Positions 27,310 through 35,499 of a DNA stretch of 64,000 nucleotides are shown here, in pieces. Position numbers and translations under genes: made by a program. Source of the stretch: Oscillospiraceae bacterium. Lineage in GTDB: Bacteria; Bacillota; Clostridia; Oscillospirales; Ruminococcaceae. The DNA is taken from NCBI GenBank assembly GCA_900768995.1, contig CAAGEZ010000039.1:62001-126000 (forward strand). Reading direction: 5' to 3'. Position 1 is the stretch's first letter; each line of letters begins with the position of its first letter. The notes under the pieces were generated by a model. It was not told the DNA's origin. It saw nothing but the letters and a program-made list of their open reading frames with translations, and made no database searches.

Positions 27310-27738
27310 ATGGGTATATTAGACAAGCTTTTTGGAAAGAAAAAGCCCTCCCTTGAAGATGATATCCATTCCGCCTGCGAATGGGTGGTAAATGCTTTGA
27401 ATGTGTCAGGCTATAATGCGGATTATTCCCTTAAAAGTATGAAAGAGATCGACCGCTTCTTTGATGAGCAAAGCGATGAAGGCGGCATAATTTCACGAAA
27501 CAGAGGTCAGATAATCTTTGCACTTGCAAGCTACATCGGTGAGACTGTTATCCGTCTGTACGGCGGAAAATGGAGCGGCAGCGATGAAATGAATATGTCT
27601 GTTGAACTTAGTAACGGTGCCATTATTTTCCCCACCCAAAAGGCGATGAAAAGATATCAGAACGGTTCCGAGGACAGCATTTATGCATATGTGTATGTAC
27701 TCGGACCTCACGAAGCTTCTGCGGAGTCTCACACATAA
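27310..27738 (+). CDS. Small conserved-looking protein of unknown function
   Basis: A 142-residue soluble protein starting MGILDKLFGKKKPSLEDD, a positively charged amphipathic start that could touch the membrane. The central segment (ISRNRGQIIFALASYIGETVIRLYGGKW) is the best-defined part. GGAGGAGTAAACAATT precedes the ATG, and it lies 28 nt after obgE and 26 nt before mrnC, so it is almost certainly part of that operon. I do not recognise the family. Confidence 0.8.
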   Translation: MGILDKLFGKKKPSLEDDIHSACEWVVNALNVSGYNADYSLKSMKEIDRFFDEQSDEGGIISRNRGQIIFALASYIGETVIRLYGGKWSGSDEMNMSVELSNGAIIFPTQKAMKRYQNGSEDSIYAYVYVLGPHEASAESHT

Positions 27739-27764
27739 TGTGAAGCGAAAGGACGGTCCTTTAT

Positions 27765-28169
27765 ATAGAAAAACGTGAAGTTAATCAATACAGCCCCCTG
27801 ACCCTTGCCTTTCTGGGCGATGCCGTTTACAGCCAGCTTGTAAGGGAAAAGCTTGTGCTTGCGGCAAATATGCCCGTGAAAAAGCTCCACCCCGCTTCGG
27901 TGGAGCGTGTAAGGGCGAATTATCAGTCCAGAGCGGCGATGCTCATTGAGCCTATGCTCACAGAGGACGAAGCCGCCATAATGAAACGTGGCAGGAACGC
28001 CTCCTGCGGCTCGGGCAGCATTCCGAAAAGCTCCGACCCTGCGGAATATCACAGGGCAACATCTCTTGAAACTCTTTTCGGATATCTTCATCTGCTTGGG
28101 CAGACGGACAGGATAAGGGAGCTTTTTGAATACATCTGGGAAAACACGGAGGTGAAGCCGAAGTGCTGA
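27765..28169 (+). CDS. mrnC: Mini-ribonuclease III, apparently starting at AUA
   Basis: A 134-residue Mini-III, an RNase III domain without the RNA-binding domain, which in Bacillus matures 23S rRNA. YSPLTLAFLGDAVYSQLV carries the catalytic Asp, and KRGRNAS and ATSLETLFGYLHLL are family motifs. No ATG, GTG or TTG occurs early enough to include the catalytic segment. The first in-frame GTG is at 27855, beyond it. The codon in the position of a start is ATA at 27765. It stands at the same place relative to GAAAGGACGGTC...TTTAT as the ATG of ligA does. So the start is either a rare AUA codon or an ATG changed to ATA by mutation or sequencing error. Confidence 0.82.
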   Translation: MEKREVNQYSPLTLAFLGDAVYSQLVREKLVLAANMPVKKLHPASVERVRANYQSRAAMLIEPMLTEDEAAIMKRGRNASCGSGSIPKSSDPAEYHRATSLETLFGYLHLLGQTDRIRELFEYIWENTEVKPKC

Positions 28170-28837
28170 TGCTTGAAAACATCAATATGATTGAATGCGG
28201 TATGACCAACTGCTATGTTATCCGTGGCAGCAAGGGCGATGTTCTTGTTGATACGGGCAGGGAGGAATACCGTGACCACATCGAAACGTGGCTTTTAAAT
28301 TATAACATCACTCTTATAATTCTCACCCACGGTCACGCAGGCTGCGTTCAGAATGCGGCGTATTTTTCCAAGCTGTACAATGCCCCCATAATGATAAGCC
28401 CCTATGATATGAGCATTGCAAGGAACAACGGTGCAAGGCCGTATTACATAACAAATCCATTGGGTCTGCTTATGAAAAGGCAGCTTGAAATGAACGCTCA
28501 TATCCGTATGAACCGCTTTGAGCCTGCAATTTTTACAGAAGAGGGTATGGATCTTAACCCATACGGGATAAACGGCGTTATTATGAATCTGGAGGGACAT
28601 ACAAAGGGCTCTATCGGAATTTTCTGCAAAAGTTCTGTGGGATATGACCTTTATGCGGGAGATGCCATTGTGAACACTCCCCTGCCGATGTTCCCACCAA
28701 CCTGCGAAAGCCCCGCAAAGGCAAAGGAAGCTATGGAGCGGATCATCACCATATCCCCCGACCGTATCCTCTGCGGACACGGCGACCCCATAATCTGCGG
28801 GCACAAGCCATACAAGCTTTTTATTGACAGATTTTAA
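28163..28837 (+). CDS. MBL-fold metallo-hydrolase with altered metal motif
   Basis: A 224-residue metallo-beta-lactamase-fold protein. The standard HxHxDH motif reads HGHAGC here (about residue 56), so the Asp and third His are absent. Later ligands (GHTKGSIGIF, YAGDAIV, CGHGDP) are retained. It may bind only one metal or have lost hydrolase activity. The start is a GTG at 28163 (GGAGG 10 nt upstream) or ATG at 28169, either overlapping the end of mrnC, so translation is coupled. Last gene of the obgE run. Confidence 0.8.
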   Translation: MLMLENINMIECGMTNCYVIRGSKGDVLVDTGREEYRDHIETWLLNYNITLIILTHGHAGCVQNAAYFSKLYNAPIMISPYDMSIARNNGARPYYITNPLGLLMKRQLEMNAHIRMNRFEPAIFTEEGMDLNPYGINGVIMNLEGHTKGSIGIFCKSSVGYDLYAGDAIVNTPLPMFPPTCESPAKAKEAMERIITISPDRILCGHGDPIICGHKPYKLFIDRF

Positions 28838-28880
28838 GATACGACAGAATACAAATTAAATTTATTAAGGAGAATTTTTT

Positions 28881-29624
28881 ATGTCAGGTCATTCTAAATG
28901 GAACAACATCAAGAGAAAAAAGGAAGCTACCGACGGTGCTAAGGCTAAGGTATTTACCAAAATAGGCAGAGAGATCGCCGTTTGCGTCAAGGAGGGCGGC
29001 GGAGACCCCAACAACAACTCCAAGCTCAGAGACCTTATCGCCAAGGCAAAGTCCAACAACGTGCCCAACGACAACATCGACAGAATTATCAAGAAGGCAA
29101 TGGGCGACGGCGACAAGACAAACTACGAGGCTAACGTTTACGAGGGCTACGGTCCCTGCGGCGTTGCCGTTATCGTTGAGACACTTACCGACAACAAGAA
29201 CCGTACCGCAGGCGATATCCGCCACTACTTCGACAAGTTCGGCGGCAACCTCGGCACAACAGGCTGCGTATCCTTTATGTTCAGCGAAAAGGGCATTGTT
29301 ATCGTTGAGAACACTGGTCTTGACGAGGACAAGGTAATGGAGGACATCTTCGACTGCGGTGCTTCCGACTTCACAATGGACGAGGACGAGATCGAGATCG
29401 AGACTGAGCCCTCCGATGTCGGCGCAGTAAGAGAGGCTCTCACAGCAAAGGGTTACAATGTTATCTCCGCAGAAGCTATGCAGATACCTTCCACATACAC
29501 AACTCTCACCGATGAAGAGGCTATCAGAAAGATGAATCTTCTCCTTGAAAATCTTGAGGAAAATGACGATGTTCAGAACGTATATCACAACTGGGATATG
29601 CCTGAGAGCGACGAAGAGGAATAA
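28881..29624 (+). CDS. yebC: YebC/PmpR family protein
   Basis: A 247-residue YebC-family protein, beginning with the signature MSGHSKWNNIKRKKEA. Members have been described as transcription regulators or, in some bacteria, as factors relieving ribosome stalling at proline runs. The three-domain layout and acidic C-terminus (MPESDEEE) are typical. ATG follows AAGGAGAATTTTTT. It lies 43 nt after the MBL gene and is followed by a strong terminator. Confidence 0.95.
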   Translation: MSGHSKWNNIKRKKEATDGAKAKVFTKIGREIAVCVKEGGGDPNNNSKLRDLIAKAKSNNVPNDNIDRIIKKAMGDGDKTNYEANVYEGYGPCGVAVIVETLTDNKNRTAGDIRHYFDKFGGNLGTTGCVSFMFSEKGIVIVENTGLDEDKVMEDIFDCGASDFTMDEDEIEIETEPSDVGAVREALTAKGYNVISAEAMQIPSTYTTLTDEEAIRKMNLLLENLEENDDVQNVYHNWDMPESDEEE

Positions 29625-29640
29625 TCGGAATATAAACAAA

Positions 29641-29680
29641 GCCTCCGTATTTATGGCAGCATAAATACGGAGGTTTTTCT
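29641..29680. terminator. Terminator between yebC and the MATE gene
   Basis: CCTCCGTATTTATG / CATAAATACGGAGG with a 4-nt loop (29642-29655 and 29660-29673), followed by TTTTT on the plus strand. It could also serve the converging MATE gene. Confidence 0.88.
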
Positions 29681-29687
29681 ATATATA

Positions 29688-31034
29688 TCAAGCTTTTTCC
29701 GAAACAAAGGTTGCCTTAACAAGCTCCTTGTCCCTTGCATAGCCCCACACAAGGAGCACGGTCATAAAGAACCACACGATAGGCTCGGATATCATAACGC
29801 CGAAATATCCGAGAACGGGTGCGGCGGCAAAGGCAACAACAGCCTTGCCTATCATCTCGATAATGCTGCTGGCAACGGGAATGCTTTTGCGCCCAAGTCC
29901 CTGAAGCGAGCTTCGCATTATGATGAGCACCGCAAGGATAAAGTAAAACGGTGTGTTCACACGCATATATTTTGATGCAAGGTCAACGATGAATGTCTCG
30001 TCAGTACCTGCTATCCAGCTAACTATCGCAGGGGAGAAAAGATATCCCACGATAACAGCCATTGCCGACCATACCCAGCACATAAATATGGCGCTCTTGA
30101 TGCCCTTTCCCACTCTCTCGGGTCTGCCCGCACCAAGGTTCTGACTGCAATATGTGGCGCAGGCTGAGCCGAATGCACTGTAGGGCAGCATAAGAATGCT
30201 GGATATCTTTCTTGCGGCGGTGTGGGCGGCGATGGTGGCTGTGCCGAAATTGTTAATGGCTCTCTGGAGAATGAGGGAGCCTATCTCCACGATAGAGAAC
30301 ATCAGCGCAAGGGAAAGTCCCATTGCCATAAGCTCCCCAAGCTCACCGAGCGTCACACGGAACTCTTCCCTTTTGGGAATAAGATAGGGAAATCTTACGC
30401 AGATGTATATGCAGCACATTATGAATGAAAAGCTCTGTGAAATGACCGTGGCATATGCCGCACCCTTAACGCCGAAGCCAAGCTTTGCGATGAAAAGGAT
30501 ATCGAGACCGATGTTTATAAACGATGAGATTATGAGGAAAACAAGTGGCGTAACGCTGTCCCCCACGGCTCGGAGAACGCCTGCTGACATATTGTAAAGC
30601 ATCGCCGTGGTCATAAAAATGAGTATGACCGAAATGTAGCTGTAGGCGGTGTCAAAAATCTCGGCTGGGGTGTTCAGTATCCGCAGAAACGGACGGAGGA
30701 ACACCATACTCAACACCGTGAACACAGCCGAAACCGCAAGTCCGAGGATTATGGTCCCCGCCACCGAGCGGCGCATTTTAACGTGGTCTCCCGCTCCGAA
30801 ATGGCGGGCGGTGATTATGGCAAAGCCGTTTGTAAGCCCCGACATAAAGCCGATTATAAGGTTTGAGATGTAGCTTGTGGAGCCGAGTGCGGCTATGGCA
30901 TCAACTCCGATAGTCCTGCCCACGATGACCGTATCTATCATACTGTAAAGCTGCTGGAAAAGGCTTCCAAGGGCTATGGGCAGAGCAAAGGCAAATATCA
31001 TTCCTGCGGGTTTTCCCGAAGTAAGCTCTCGCAT
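29688..31034 (-). CDS. MATE family multidrug exporter
   Basis: A 448-residue membrane protein with about 12 transmembrane helices in two pseudo-repeats. MIFAFALPIALGSLFQQLYSMIDTVIVGR at the start and GVKGAAYATVISQ in the middle are typical of the NorM/DinF-like MATE group. It exports cationic compounds in exchange for Na+ or H+. Substrate is unknown. It is monocistronic. Confidence 0.93.
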   Translation of the reverse strand: MRELTSGKPAGMIFAFALPIALGSLFQQLYSMIDTVIVGRTIGVDAIAALGSTSYISNLIIGFMSGLTNGFAIITARHFGAGDHVKMRRSVAGTIILGLAVSAVFTVLSMVFLRPFLRILNTPAEIFDTAYSYISVILIFMTTAMLYNMSAGVLRAVGDSVTPLVFLIISSFINIGLDILFIAKLGFGVKGAAYATVISQSFSFIMCCIYICVRFPYLIPKREEFRVTLGELGELMAMGLSLALMFSIVEIGSLILQRAINNFGTATIAAHTAARKISSILMLPYSAFGSACATYCSQNLGAGRPERVGKGIKSAIFMCWVWSAMAVIVGYLFSPAIVSWIAGTDETFIVDLASKYMRVNTPFYFILAVLIIMRSSLQGLGRKSIPVASSIIEMIGKAVVAFAAAPVLGYFGVMISEPIVWFFMTVLLVWGYARDKELVKATFVSEKA

Positions 31035-31157
31035 TTAAATTCCTCGATTCATATTCATAAATAATACTATGATAGATTAGCTTATTTAAAAGTATTTGTC
31101 AACAAAAAATCAGAGTAAAATTTGTTAAATATTTTCGAGGCAAAATCCCCCTGCGGA

Positions 31158-31187
31158 TTGACGTGGGCTTTTAAAATCTGCTATAAT
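31158..31187 (+). promoter_or_regulatory. Promoter of the interrupted radical SAM gene
   Basis: TTGACG (31158-31163), 18-nt spacer, TATAAT (31182-31187), 27 nt upstream of the ATG at 31215. It still faces into the prophage end. Confidence 0.75.
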
Positions 31188-31214
31188 TATAGTATATATG
31201 AACGGGGTGAGGAT

Positions 31215-31358
31215 ATGGAAAGCGTTGCGGCAAAGTCGATACTCCACAAAAACAGAAGCACAGGCTGGTTCGGCACAGACTACAATATGAACCTGTACCG
31301 AGGCTGCTGTCACGGCTGCATTTACTGCGACAGGATTTCTGTATTTATAGCCACTTGA
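31215..31358 (+). pseudogene. Radical SAM (SPL-like) gene truncated by prophage integration
   Basis: From the ATG at 31215 (preceded by GGGGTGAGGAT) the frame gives the N-terminus of a radical SAM protein related to spore photoproduct lyase-like enzymes. It ends with LYRGCCHGCIYCD, which holds the CxxxCxxC ligands of the 4Fe-4S cluster. In intact relatives a few polar residues and roughly 250 further codons follow. Here the sequence turns into RISVFIAT and stops at 31356-31358. The host-derived part ends at about 31331-31338 and the remainder is prophage DNA. The missing 3' part should lie beyond the other end of the prophage, outside this window. A 47-residue peptide could still be made but could not be functional. 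Confidence 0.8.
31325..31340. other. Prophage-chromosome junction (att site)
   Basis: The match to radical SAM proteins ends within TGCGACAG (about 31326-31333). The exact core cannot be set without the other end. Integration into the middle of a coding gene, not a tRNA, suggests a serine recombinase, but the integrase gene is outside the window. Confidence 0.6.
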
Positions 31359-31373
31359 TTTATATTGATGTAG

Positions 31374-31404
31374 GAATAAAATGCAAATAATTTGCTTTTT
31401 ATTC
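31374..31404 (-). terminator. Terminator of the prophage late operon
   Basis: GAATAAAATGCAAA (31374-31387) pairs with TTTGCTTTTTATTC (31391-31404) with one mismatch. On the minus strand it overlaps the holin stop codon and ends in an A/T-rich tail. It lies just inside the junction. Confidence 0.6.
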
Positions 31405-31608
31405 ATCCTTATAATATGCAACCGAGCTTATTCCGAGTATTACACCAAGGAATGTATCGACTGCAGTAATGGTTCCCACTACCTGCTCTCCGTATGGAAA
31501 TCCCCAGATAGATGCCAGTGCAAAGTAAAGAGTACCAAGAGCAGGAAGCAGAAACTGCGCAACCCACTTAAGAATATCGTAAACCTCGTCATTAAATTTA
31601 AATGTCAT
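31399..31608 (-). CDS. Phage holin (r1t type)
   Basis: A 69-residue holin, which forms pores that release the endolysin. Two hydrophobic segments (about residues 9-30 and 38-60) surround ASIWGFPYGEQVVGTI, a pattern typical of r1t-type holins of Firmicutes phages. GGAGG lies inside an upstream frame and about 8 nt before the ATG at 31608, so the longer 76-codon frame is not the true start. It is the last gene before the attachment site. Confidence 0.88.
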   Translation of the reverse strand: MTFKFNDEVYDILKWVAQFLLPALGTLYFALASIWGFPYGEQVVGTITAVDTFLGVILGISSVAYYKDE

Positions 31609-31942
31609 TATTGTTTTCCTCCTCTCCAATAGGCGGATGAGCCACTATTTTGAGTTTGTTATCAACTTCTGTCATAACCCTCTGAGCTGAACCGTTCCCG
31701 CCCATTTTTTGATATGGCACAAACAGATAATCGTGGAGATTTTCATACTCATCACGAGTTATCCAATCCCCACGCTCCAGATATGTCATTCCTAAAGATA
31801 ATATTCTGTCGTGTGCAAGTCCTACAAGCATCGTTGTTCTGACATCTTTCTTCTCGGCTTTTTTTGATATGTAAGTCCACAGCCCTGATGATGCGAGGAT
31901 AGAACACACAACCGTGACCGCTATCTGTATAAGTTCATTCAA
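31598..31942 (-). CDS. Membrane-anchored phage protein next to holin
   Basis: A 114-residue protein with one N-terminal helix (about residues 5-24), then a charged soluble region (LAHDRILSLGMTYLERGDWITRDEYENLHDYLFVPY written in parts: LAHDRILSLG, DEYENLHDYL). Such proteins commonly sit beside holins in Clostridia phages and may modulate lysis timing, but no function is proven. It overlaps the holin start by 11 nt, suggesting coupled translation. Confidence 0.75.
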   Translation of the reverse strand: MNELIQIAVTVVCSILASSGLWTYISKKAEKKDVRTTMLVGLAHDRILSLGMTYLERGDWITRDEYENLHDYLFVPYQKMGGNGSAQRVMTEVDNKLKIVAHPPIGEEENNNDI

Positions 31943-31957
31943 TTTAGTTCCCCCATA

Positions 31958-32656
31958 TCATTTTGAACTGTCTATGGCTTTCTCAGAAATAAATCCTCCG
32001 TATTCGGGTACATACACCCATCCGGAAGTTATTTTGAGTGTATCCCCACCTTTAACCTGTCGAATTATTACACCGTCGGCAGAAGGTGATTTTCTCACAT
32101 TCCAGTTTCCTTTTTTGACTGTAACTGTTTTCACCGGCATTTTAACCGTTTGTGTTGTGGTAGAGGTTGTCTTGCCATCATACTCAATAAACGGGCACTT
32201 ACCCCACCATCTCCAGCCACGACCTTCAAGCTTAGTCTTAACGACGCCGTATTCATGACCGCGAGCTTCAATGACTTCGCCGTTTCCGATATAAACACCA
32301 ACATGACCAGACATAAATACAAGTACGCCTGGAATATCAGGCATTGTAGAAATATCTCCTCGCTCAGCGCAAGCCGCCCTCATACCATTAGCAGAGAGGT
32401 CCTGTGCACCGTTATGTTTTGGTGTAGCTGTCGCTGAAGTGGACCATAGATAGCCCTTGATAAGTCCGACACAATCATGAACTCTTTTCCCGTACTGTGT
32501 AGGAAAATCGTTCCATGATGCATAGTATTTCGGATAATCTTTCTTTTTTGTAGTATAGAGATTTGCTGTTGCCTTGTTACCGAATGTGCCGTACCAGTAA
32601 GGAAGACCTAACTGAGCTTTAGCATATTCGACAAGACCAAGATTAGTTTTTGCCAT
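31958..32656 (-). CDS. Endolysin: NlpC/P60-type hydrolase with SH3-like domain
   Basis: A 232-residue endolysin. Residues 5-150 form an NlpC/P60-like cysteine peptidase: LVEYAKAQLGLPYWYGTFG, likely nucleophile Cys62 (VHDCVGLIKG), His118 (MSGHVGVYIG) and a third polar residue near 130-134. It would cut peptide stems of peptidoglycan. A Thr/Lys linker leads to a C-terminal SH3-like wall-binding domain (WNVRKSPSADG, residues about 185-232). GGAGTGATCAAA precedes the ATG at 32656, so the longer frame opening at 32728 is not used. No signal peptide is present, consistent with holin-dependent export. Confidence 0.9.
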   Translation of the reverse strand: MAKTNLGLVEYAKAQLGLPYWYGTFGNKATANLYTTKKKDYPKYYASWNDFPTQYGKRVHDCVGLIKGYLWSTSATATPKHNGAQDLSANGMRAACAERGDISTMPDIPGVLVFMSGHVGVYIGNGEVIEARGHEYGVVKTKLEGRGWRWWGKCPFIEYDGKTTSTTTQTVKMPVKTVTVKKGNWNVRKSPSADGVIIRQVKGGDTLKITSGWVYVPEYGGFISEKAIDSSK

Positions 32657-32669
32657 TTTGATCACTCCT

Positions 32670-33101
32670 TTAAAATAACTTGTATTTCGGTTTTTCTTCA
32701 CCGAAGAATAGATATCGAATCCAATCATCCATAAATATTCCTACAGCACTTAATCCGCACCATAGTAAAGAAGTTTTAAGTGATATTTGTCCTAATAGAT
32801 TATATGGAACATTTGAATAATCCCAGATATTCCATTTTAAACACATGTTCACTATTATACCGCATACAAATTCTAGTATGGTTGTGATTAAACCGCCGAG
32901 TAACATTTGATATAAGAGTGGGGTTTTCCAAGACAATAGCTCATTTATCAAGCCCATGGATATAAAGCACATACCGCCGAGTATGAACATTGTCCAATGA
33001 CTCCAACCTCTCCATAATATCTCAAGTATATAATACACCTGTCCTCCGAATAAGAACAAAAATACATACTTAGATATTTCTTTTAGATCTGATTTAGTCA
33101 T
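32670..33101 (-). CDS. Four-helix membrane protein, CmpB-like (putative ABC-transporter type IV family)
   Basis: A 143-residue protein with about four transmembrane helices and SHWTMFILGGMCFISMGLIN near residue 35, resembling the CmpB-like 'putative ABC transporter type IV' family that is common in Clostridia. In prophages such proteins often lie between tail and lysis genes. It may help lysis or alter the host membrane. Function is unproven. It overlaps the upstream gene by 8 nt. Confidence 0.7.
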   Translation of the reverse strand: MTKSDLKEISKYVFLFLFGGQVYYILEILWRGWSHWTMFILGGMCFISMGLINELLSWKTPLLYQMLLGGLITTILEFVCGIIVNMCLKWNIWDYSNVPYNLLGQISLKTSLLWCGLSAVGIFMDDWIRYLFFGEEKPKYKLF

Positions 33102-33660
33102 AAGATATCACCACAGTATCAACCTCATCCAGTGTTGTGCATGTCTTTATCTGTATCTCAACGGCCTGCTGTGTCGATATCTTTGGTGCAACGTAAGCGG
33201 CGATTGTTAAAGATAAAGCTCGTAGACTATCGTAATCCCACGGAACACATTCGCACCCAGTAGAATTCCACCGAAGCTGGTAATCAAATCCACCGGCGAT
33301 GGATCTTTCATATGAGGCAAGATTACTATTTAACAACGACTGTTTTTCTTCAGTACAAGAATAGTATTTACCGTCAGTATATAATAAAGGATTATTTGAT
33401 AACCATTCCGCAAGTTTGATCTTGGATTCGAGAATTCGTTCGCGCTTGCGTTCACTTAAAACAACAGTGTTCTCATAAGAGGATTCAACGATATCTGTTA
33501 CAATATCGTTTTCAGCTACGATTGTGAAATTTGGGTATAGGGAAATTATTTTATTCGCCAGTTCAGAATCGTCTGGAATTACATAATCGGCATCACCAAT
33601 CCAGTCTTCGTTTGGGTGATTGGAGTCAGTTATGTATCTTATGTTCTTATAAAGTATCAT
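33094..33660 (-). CDS. Phage tail-region protein, DUF4376-like
   Basis: A 188-residue protein following the putative fibre gene. The C-terminal half (YDSLRALSLTIAAYVAPK and the IKTCTTLDEVD end) is reminiscent of DUF4376 tail-associated proteins, and its position suits a fibre accessory protein. ATG follows GAGGTGATATA. Family call is tentative. Confidence 0.55.
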   Translation of the reverse strand: MILYKNIRYITDSNHPNEDWIGDADYVIPDDSELANKIISLYPNFTIVAENDIVTDIVESSYENTVVLSERKRERILESKIKLAEWLSNNPLLYTDGKYYSCTEEKQSLLNSNLASYERSIAGGFDYQLRWNSTGCECVPWDYDSLRALSLTIAAYVAPKISTQQAVEIQIKTCTTLDEVDTVVISYD

Positions 33661-33669
33661 TATATCACC

Positions 33670-34551
33670 TCACATTAATCTTATATCTTTAGTTGTATAA
33701 GCCTTAACATCGTTAATATATGCTTCCTGGCCCTCAGTGGTACGATTAAATCCAAAATACCCGGTTTTACCAGAAGGAACTATCATAGACACGGGTGTAG
33801 GTGTAGTTTCGAGTGTGGTATTTGCGAACCATTCTCGTCCTGAGCCTTTTTCAAGCATATCTTTCATAGTTCCCGTGCCATAACCTGCTTGTATTGTCGG
33901 TGCTTTCTTAGCAGCATACACAATAATTTGCGCAGTTATTGAATATGACAAATTATTTTTAAACCATATACCAGCAGTTATGTATCCCGCGGAATTTGGT
34001 ACGGTATTTGCCATACAAACCCATTTCTTATAACCTTCAACAGTTCTTAGAGCTATATTTTCTGAGTTTAGAATAATTAAACCATTAATAGCGTCAGTAG
34101 TATCGGAATTACCGCCATTGGCAGGGAGAGATGTAGGTATTTCAGACTTCTGAGCATACTTTGTGTCTGATTCAGTTTTCGTATATGAATCTGGCACGTC
34201 ACTCTTCATAGCATATCGAGCATCCGACTCGGTCTTGGTATATGCATCAACAGTTCCGCCCCCACCAGAAGAGGTAGGGGCCTGCTTAAAAGAACATATA
34301 CCATCTCTCTGGTTATGGATTTCAACCTGACCCTCGCCAAGAATGTATATGGTATCATTATTAGTTTCAAGTCTTCTTGATTCCTTTGGACCAAGAGAAA
34401 CTGCACCGTCATCACCCGCTGTGAATGACTCTTCAGTAGATGCATATATGGTAGATGACCCAGTATTAAGAATCCAGTAGAATACTCCACTGGTCTCATC
34501 AAATTTTATAGGATTTATTCCCGATTTTGTTGCTACTGTTTTTATAAACAT
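33670..34551 (-). CDS. Putative tail fibre / receptor-binding protein
   Basis: A 293-residue protein. The N-terminal third has a beta-rich fold (ILNTGSSTIYASTEESF). A Gly/Ser stretch (SSGGGGTVD) leads to two copies of YTKTESDARYA-type repeats (residues about 103-135), a pattern usual in trimeric fibre shafts. A C-terminal beta-rich domain may bind the host surface. Position after the tail-tip genes supports a fibre role. Receptor unknown. Confidence 0.7.
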   Translation of the reverse strand: MFIKTVATKSGINPIKFDETSGVFYWILNTGSSTIYASTEESFTAGDDGAVSLGPKESRRLETNNDTIYILGEGQVEIHNQRDGICSFKQAPTSSGGGGTVDAYTKTESDARYAMKSDVPDSYTKTESDTKYAQKSEIPTSLPANGGNSDTTDAINGLIILNSENIALRTVEGYKKWVCMANTVPNSAGYITAGIWFKNNLSYSITAQIIVYAAKKAPTIQAGYGTGTMKDMLEKGSGREWFANTTLETTPTPVSMIVPSGKTGYFGFNRTTEGQEAYINDVKAYTTKDIRLM

Positions 34552-34572
34552 AGTAATCCTCCTTTTGACAGT

Positions 34573-35262
34573 TCAATTTTTTATATTCATTGAATGACCA
34601 GCCTCGCCGAAACCTTTTAACTGTGTTTTTGTTCCAGTGTTATGTGTTGTATATCTTTTTTGTCCTGTTGGGGATGGACTATCATAAGAAATTTGTATAT
34701 CATAGTCGCCGGTATCAGAATTAACATATACATAATCAACAGCTATATTTGTAATTGCCGATCCATATCCTCCACCACCTAAATTATAAGTAAAGCCATT
34801 TGAAGAATGAAAATCGATATTCACCTGGGTCCCCGATTGGATTTCAGTAATTTTAACATCGATATATTCATTCTTTGTTGTGTCTGTTATTGTTCCTGCT
34901 CCGCCTATAATTTTATAAATATCATCATACGATGTAGTATCTGGAAATGTAAAGCCCTGTTTTTTCTCAAGCTCAGCTATTTCATCTATTAGATTTTTCT
35001 TTTCGTCGTCACAGATGTCTTTCTGAGCTTGTCTACCGTCCTTATCTCCTTCAGTATATCCTTCTTCATATCCCTCCTGATGTCCGTCCGAATGACCCTT
35101 GTTATATCCTTCATCATAACGATCATTCACACCAACGATAACCGTATTATATCCGTCGATATTTGAAGGGGCGTTATAAACACCGTTTTTACTTACCTGG
35201 AGTGTCTCAACGACAACAGTTCGGTCATTCATCATTATGCGACCGGCTTCAGAAAACGTCAT
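34573..35262 (-). CDS. Phage tail-tip accessory protein with Gly-Tyr-Glu repeats
   Basis: A 229-residue protein. Residues about 50-80 contain repeats of the form GYxxGHxxGxxEGYxEG, polar and helical, seen in tail-fibre or baseplate proteins of Clostridia phages. A C-terminal beta-rich domain follows, ending in GFGEAGHSMNI. ATG follows GAGGAGGTAACTTC and overlaps the previous gene by 4 nt. No specific function can be assigned. Confidence 0.65.
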   Translation of the reverse strand: MTFSEAGRIMMNDRTVVVETLQVSKNGVYNAPSNIDGYNTVIVGVNDRYDEGYNKGHSDGHQEGYEEGYTEGDKDGRQAQKDICDDEKKNLIDEIAELEKKQGFTFPDTTSYDDIYKIIGGAGTITDTTKNEYIDVKITEIQSGTQVNIDFHSSNGFTYNLGGGGYGSAITNIAVDYVYVNSDTGDYDIQISYDSPSPTGQKRYTTHNTGTKTQLKGFGEAGHSMNIKN

Positions 35263-35498
35263 GAAGTTACCTCCTCGATAGTTCTTTTGAAGTTATATCG
35301 CTCATTTCCGCTGCCCTCTGCGGTTATGGTTTCTTTCCACCCATCGTAGTAAGCGACGACAGTGTTATCATCAACTTTAACTATTTTCGTTTCCTCGGTT
35401 ACAAAGATTGTTTTACCATTTTGAATTTCTACTTTGATAGCTGGACAATCATCAGCATATTGTTTTACTGGAAATTTTACTTTCTCCAATTCAGCCAT
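35259..35498 (-). CDS. Small phage protein in tail-tip region
   Basis: A 79-residue, beta-rich, soluble protein (KVEIQNGKTIFVTEETKIVK). AAAAAGGAGACATA precedes the ATG. It lies between the tail spike-like gene and the repeat protein, overlapping the latter. Unrecognised. Confidence 0.65.
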   Translation of the reverse strand: MAELEKVKFPVKQYADDCPAIKVEIQNGKTIFVTEETKIVKVDDNTVVAYYDGWKETITAEGSGNERYNFKRTIEEVTS

Positions 35499-35499
35499 A

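Noticed and set aside
27855..28169. mrnC starting at GTG 27855
   Set aside because: This start would remove the catalytic GDAVY segment and has no ribosome-binding site.
31122..31214. Radical SAM gene starting at 31122
   Set aside because: The extra codons cover the -35 and -10 of the promoter. The ATG at 31215 has a proper ribosome-binding site.
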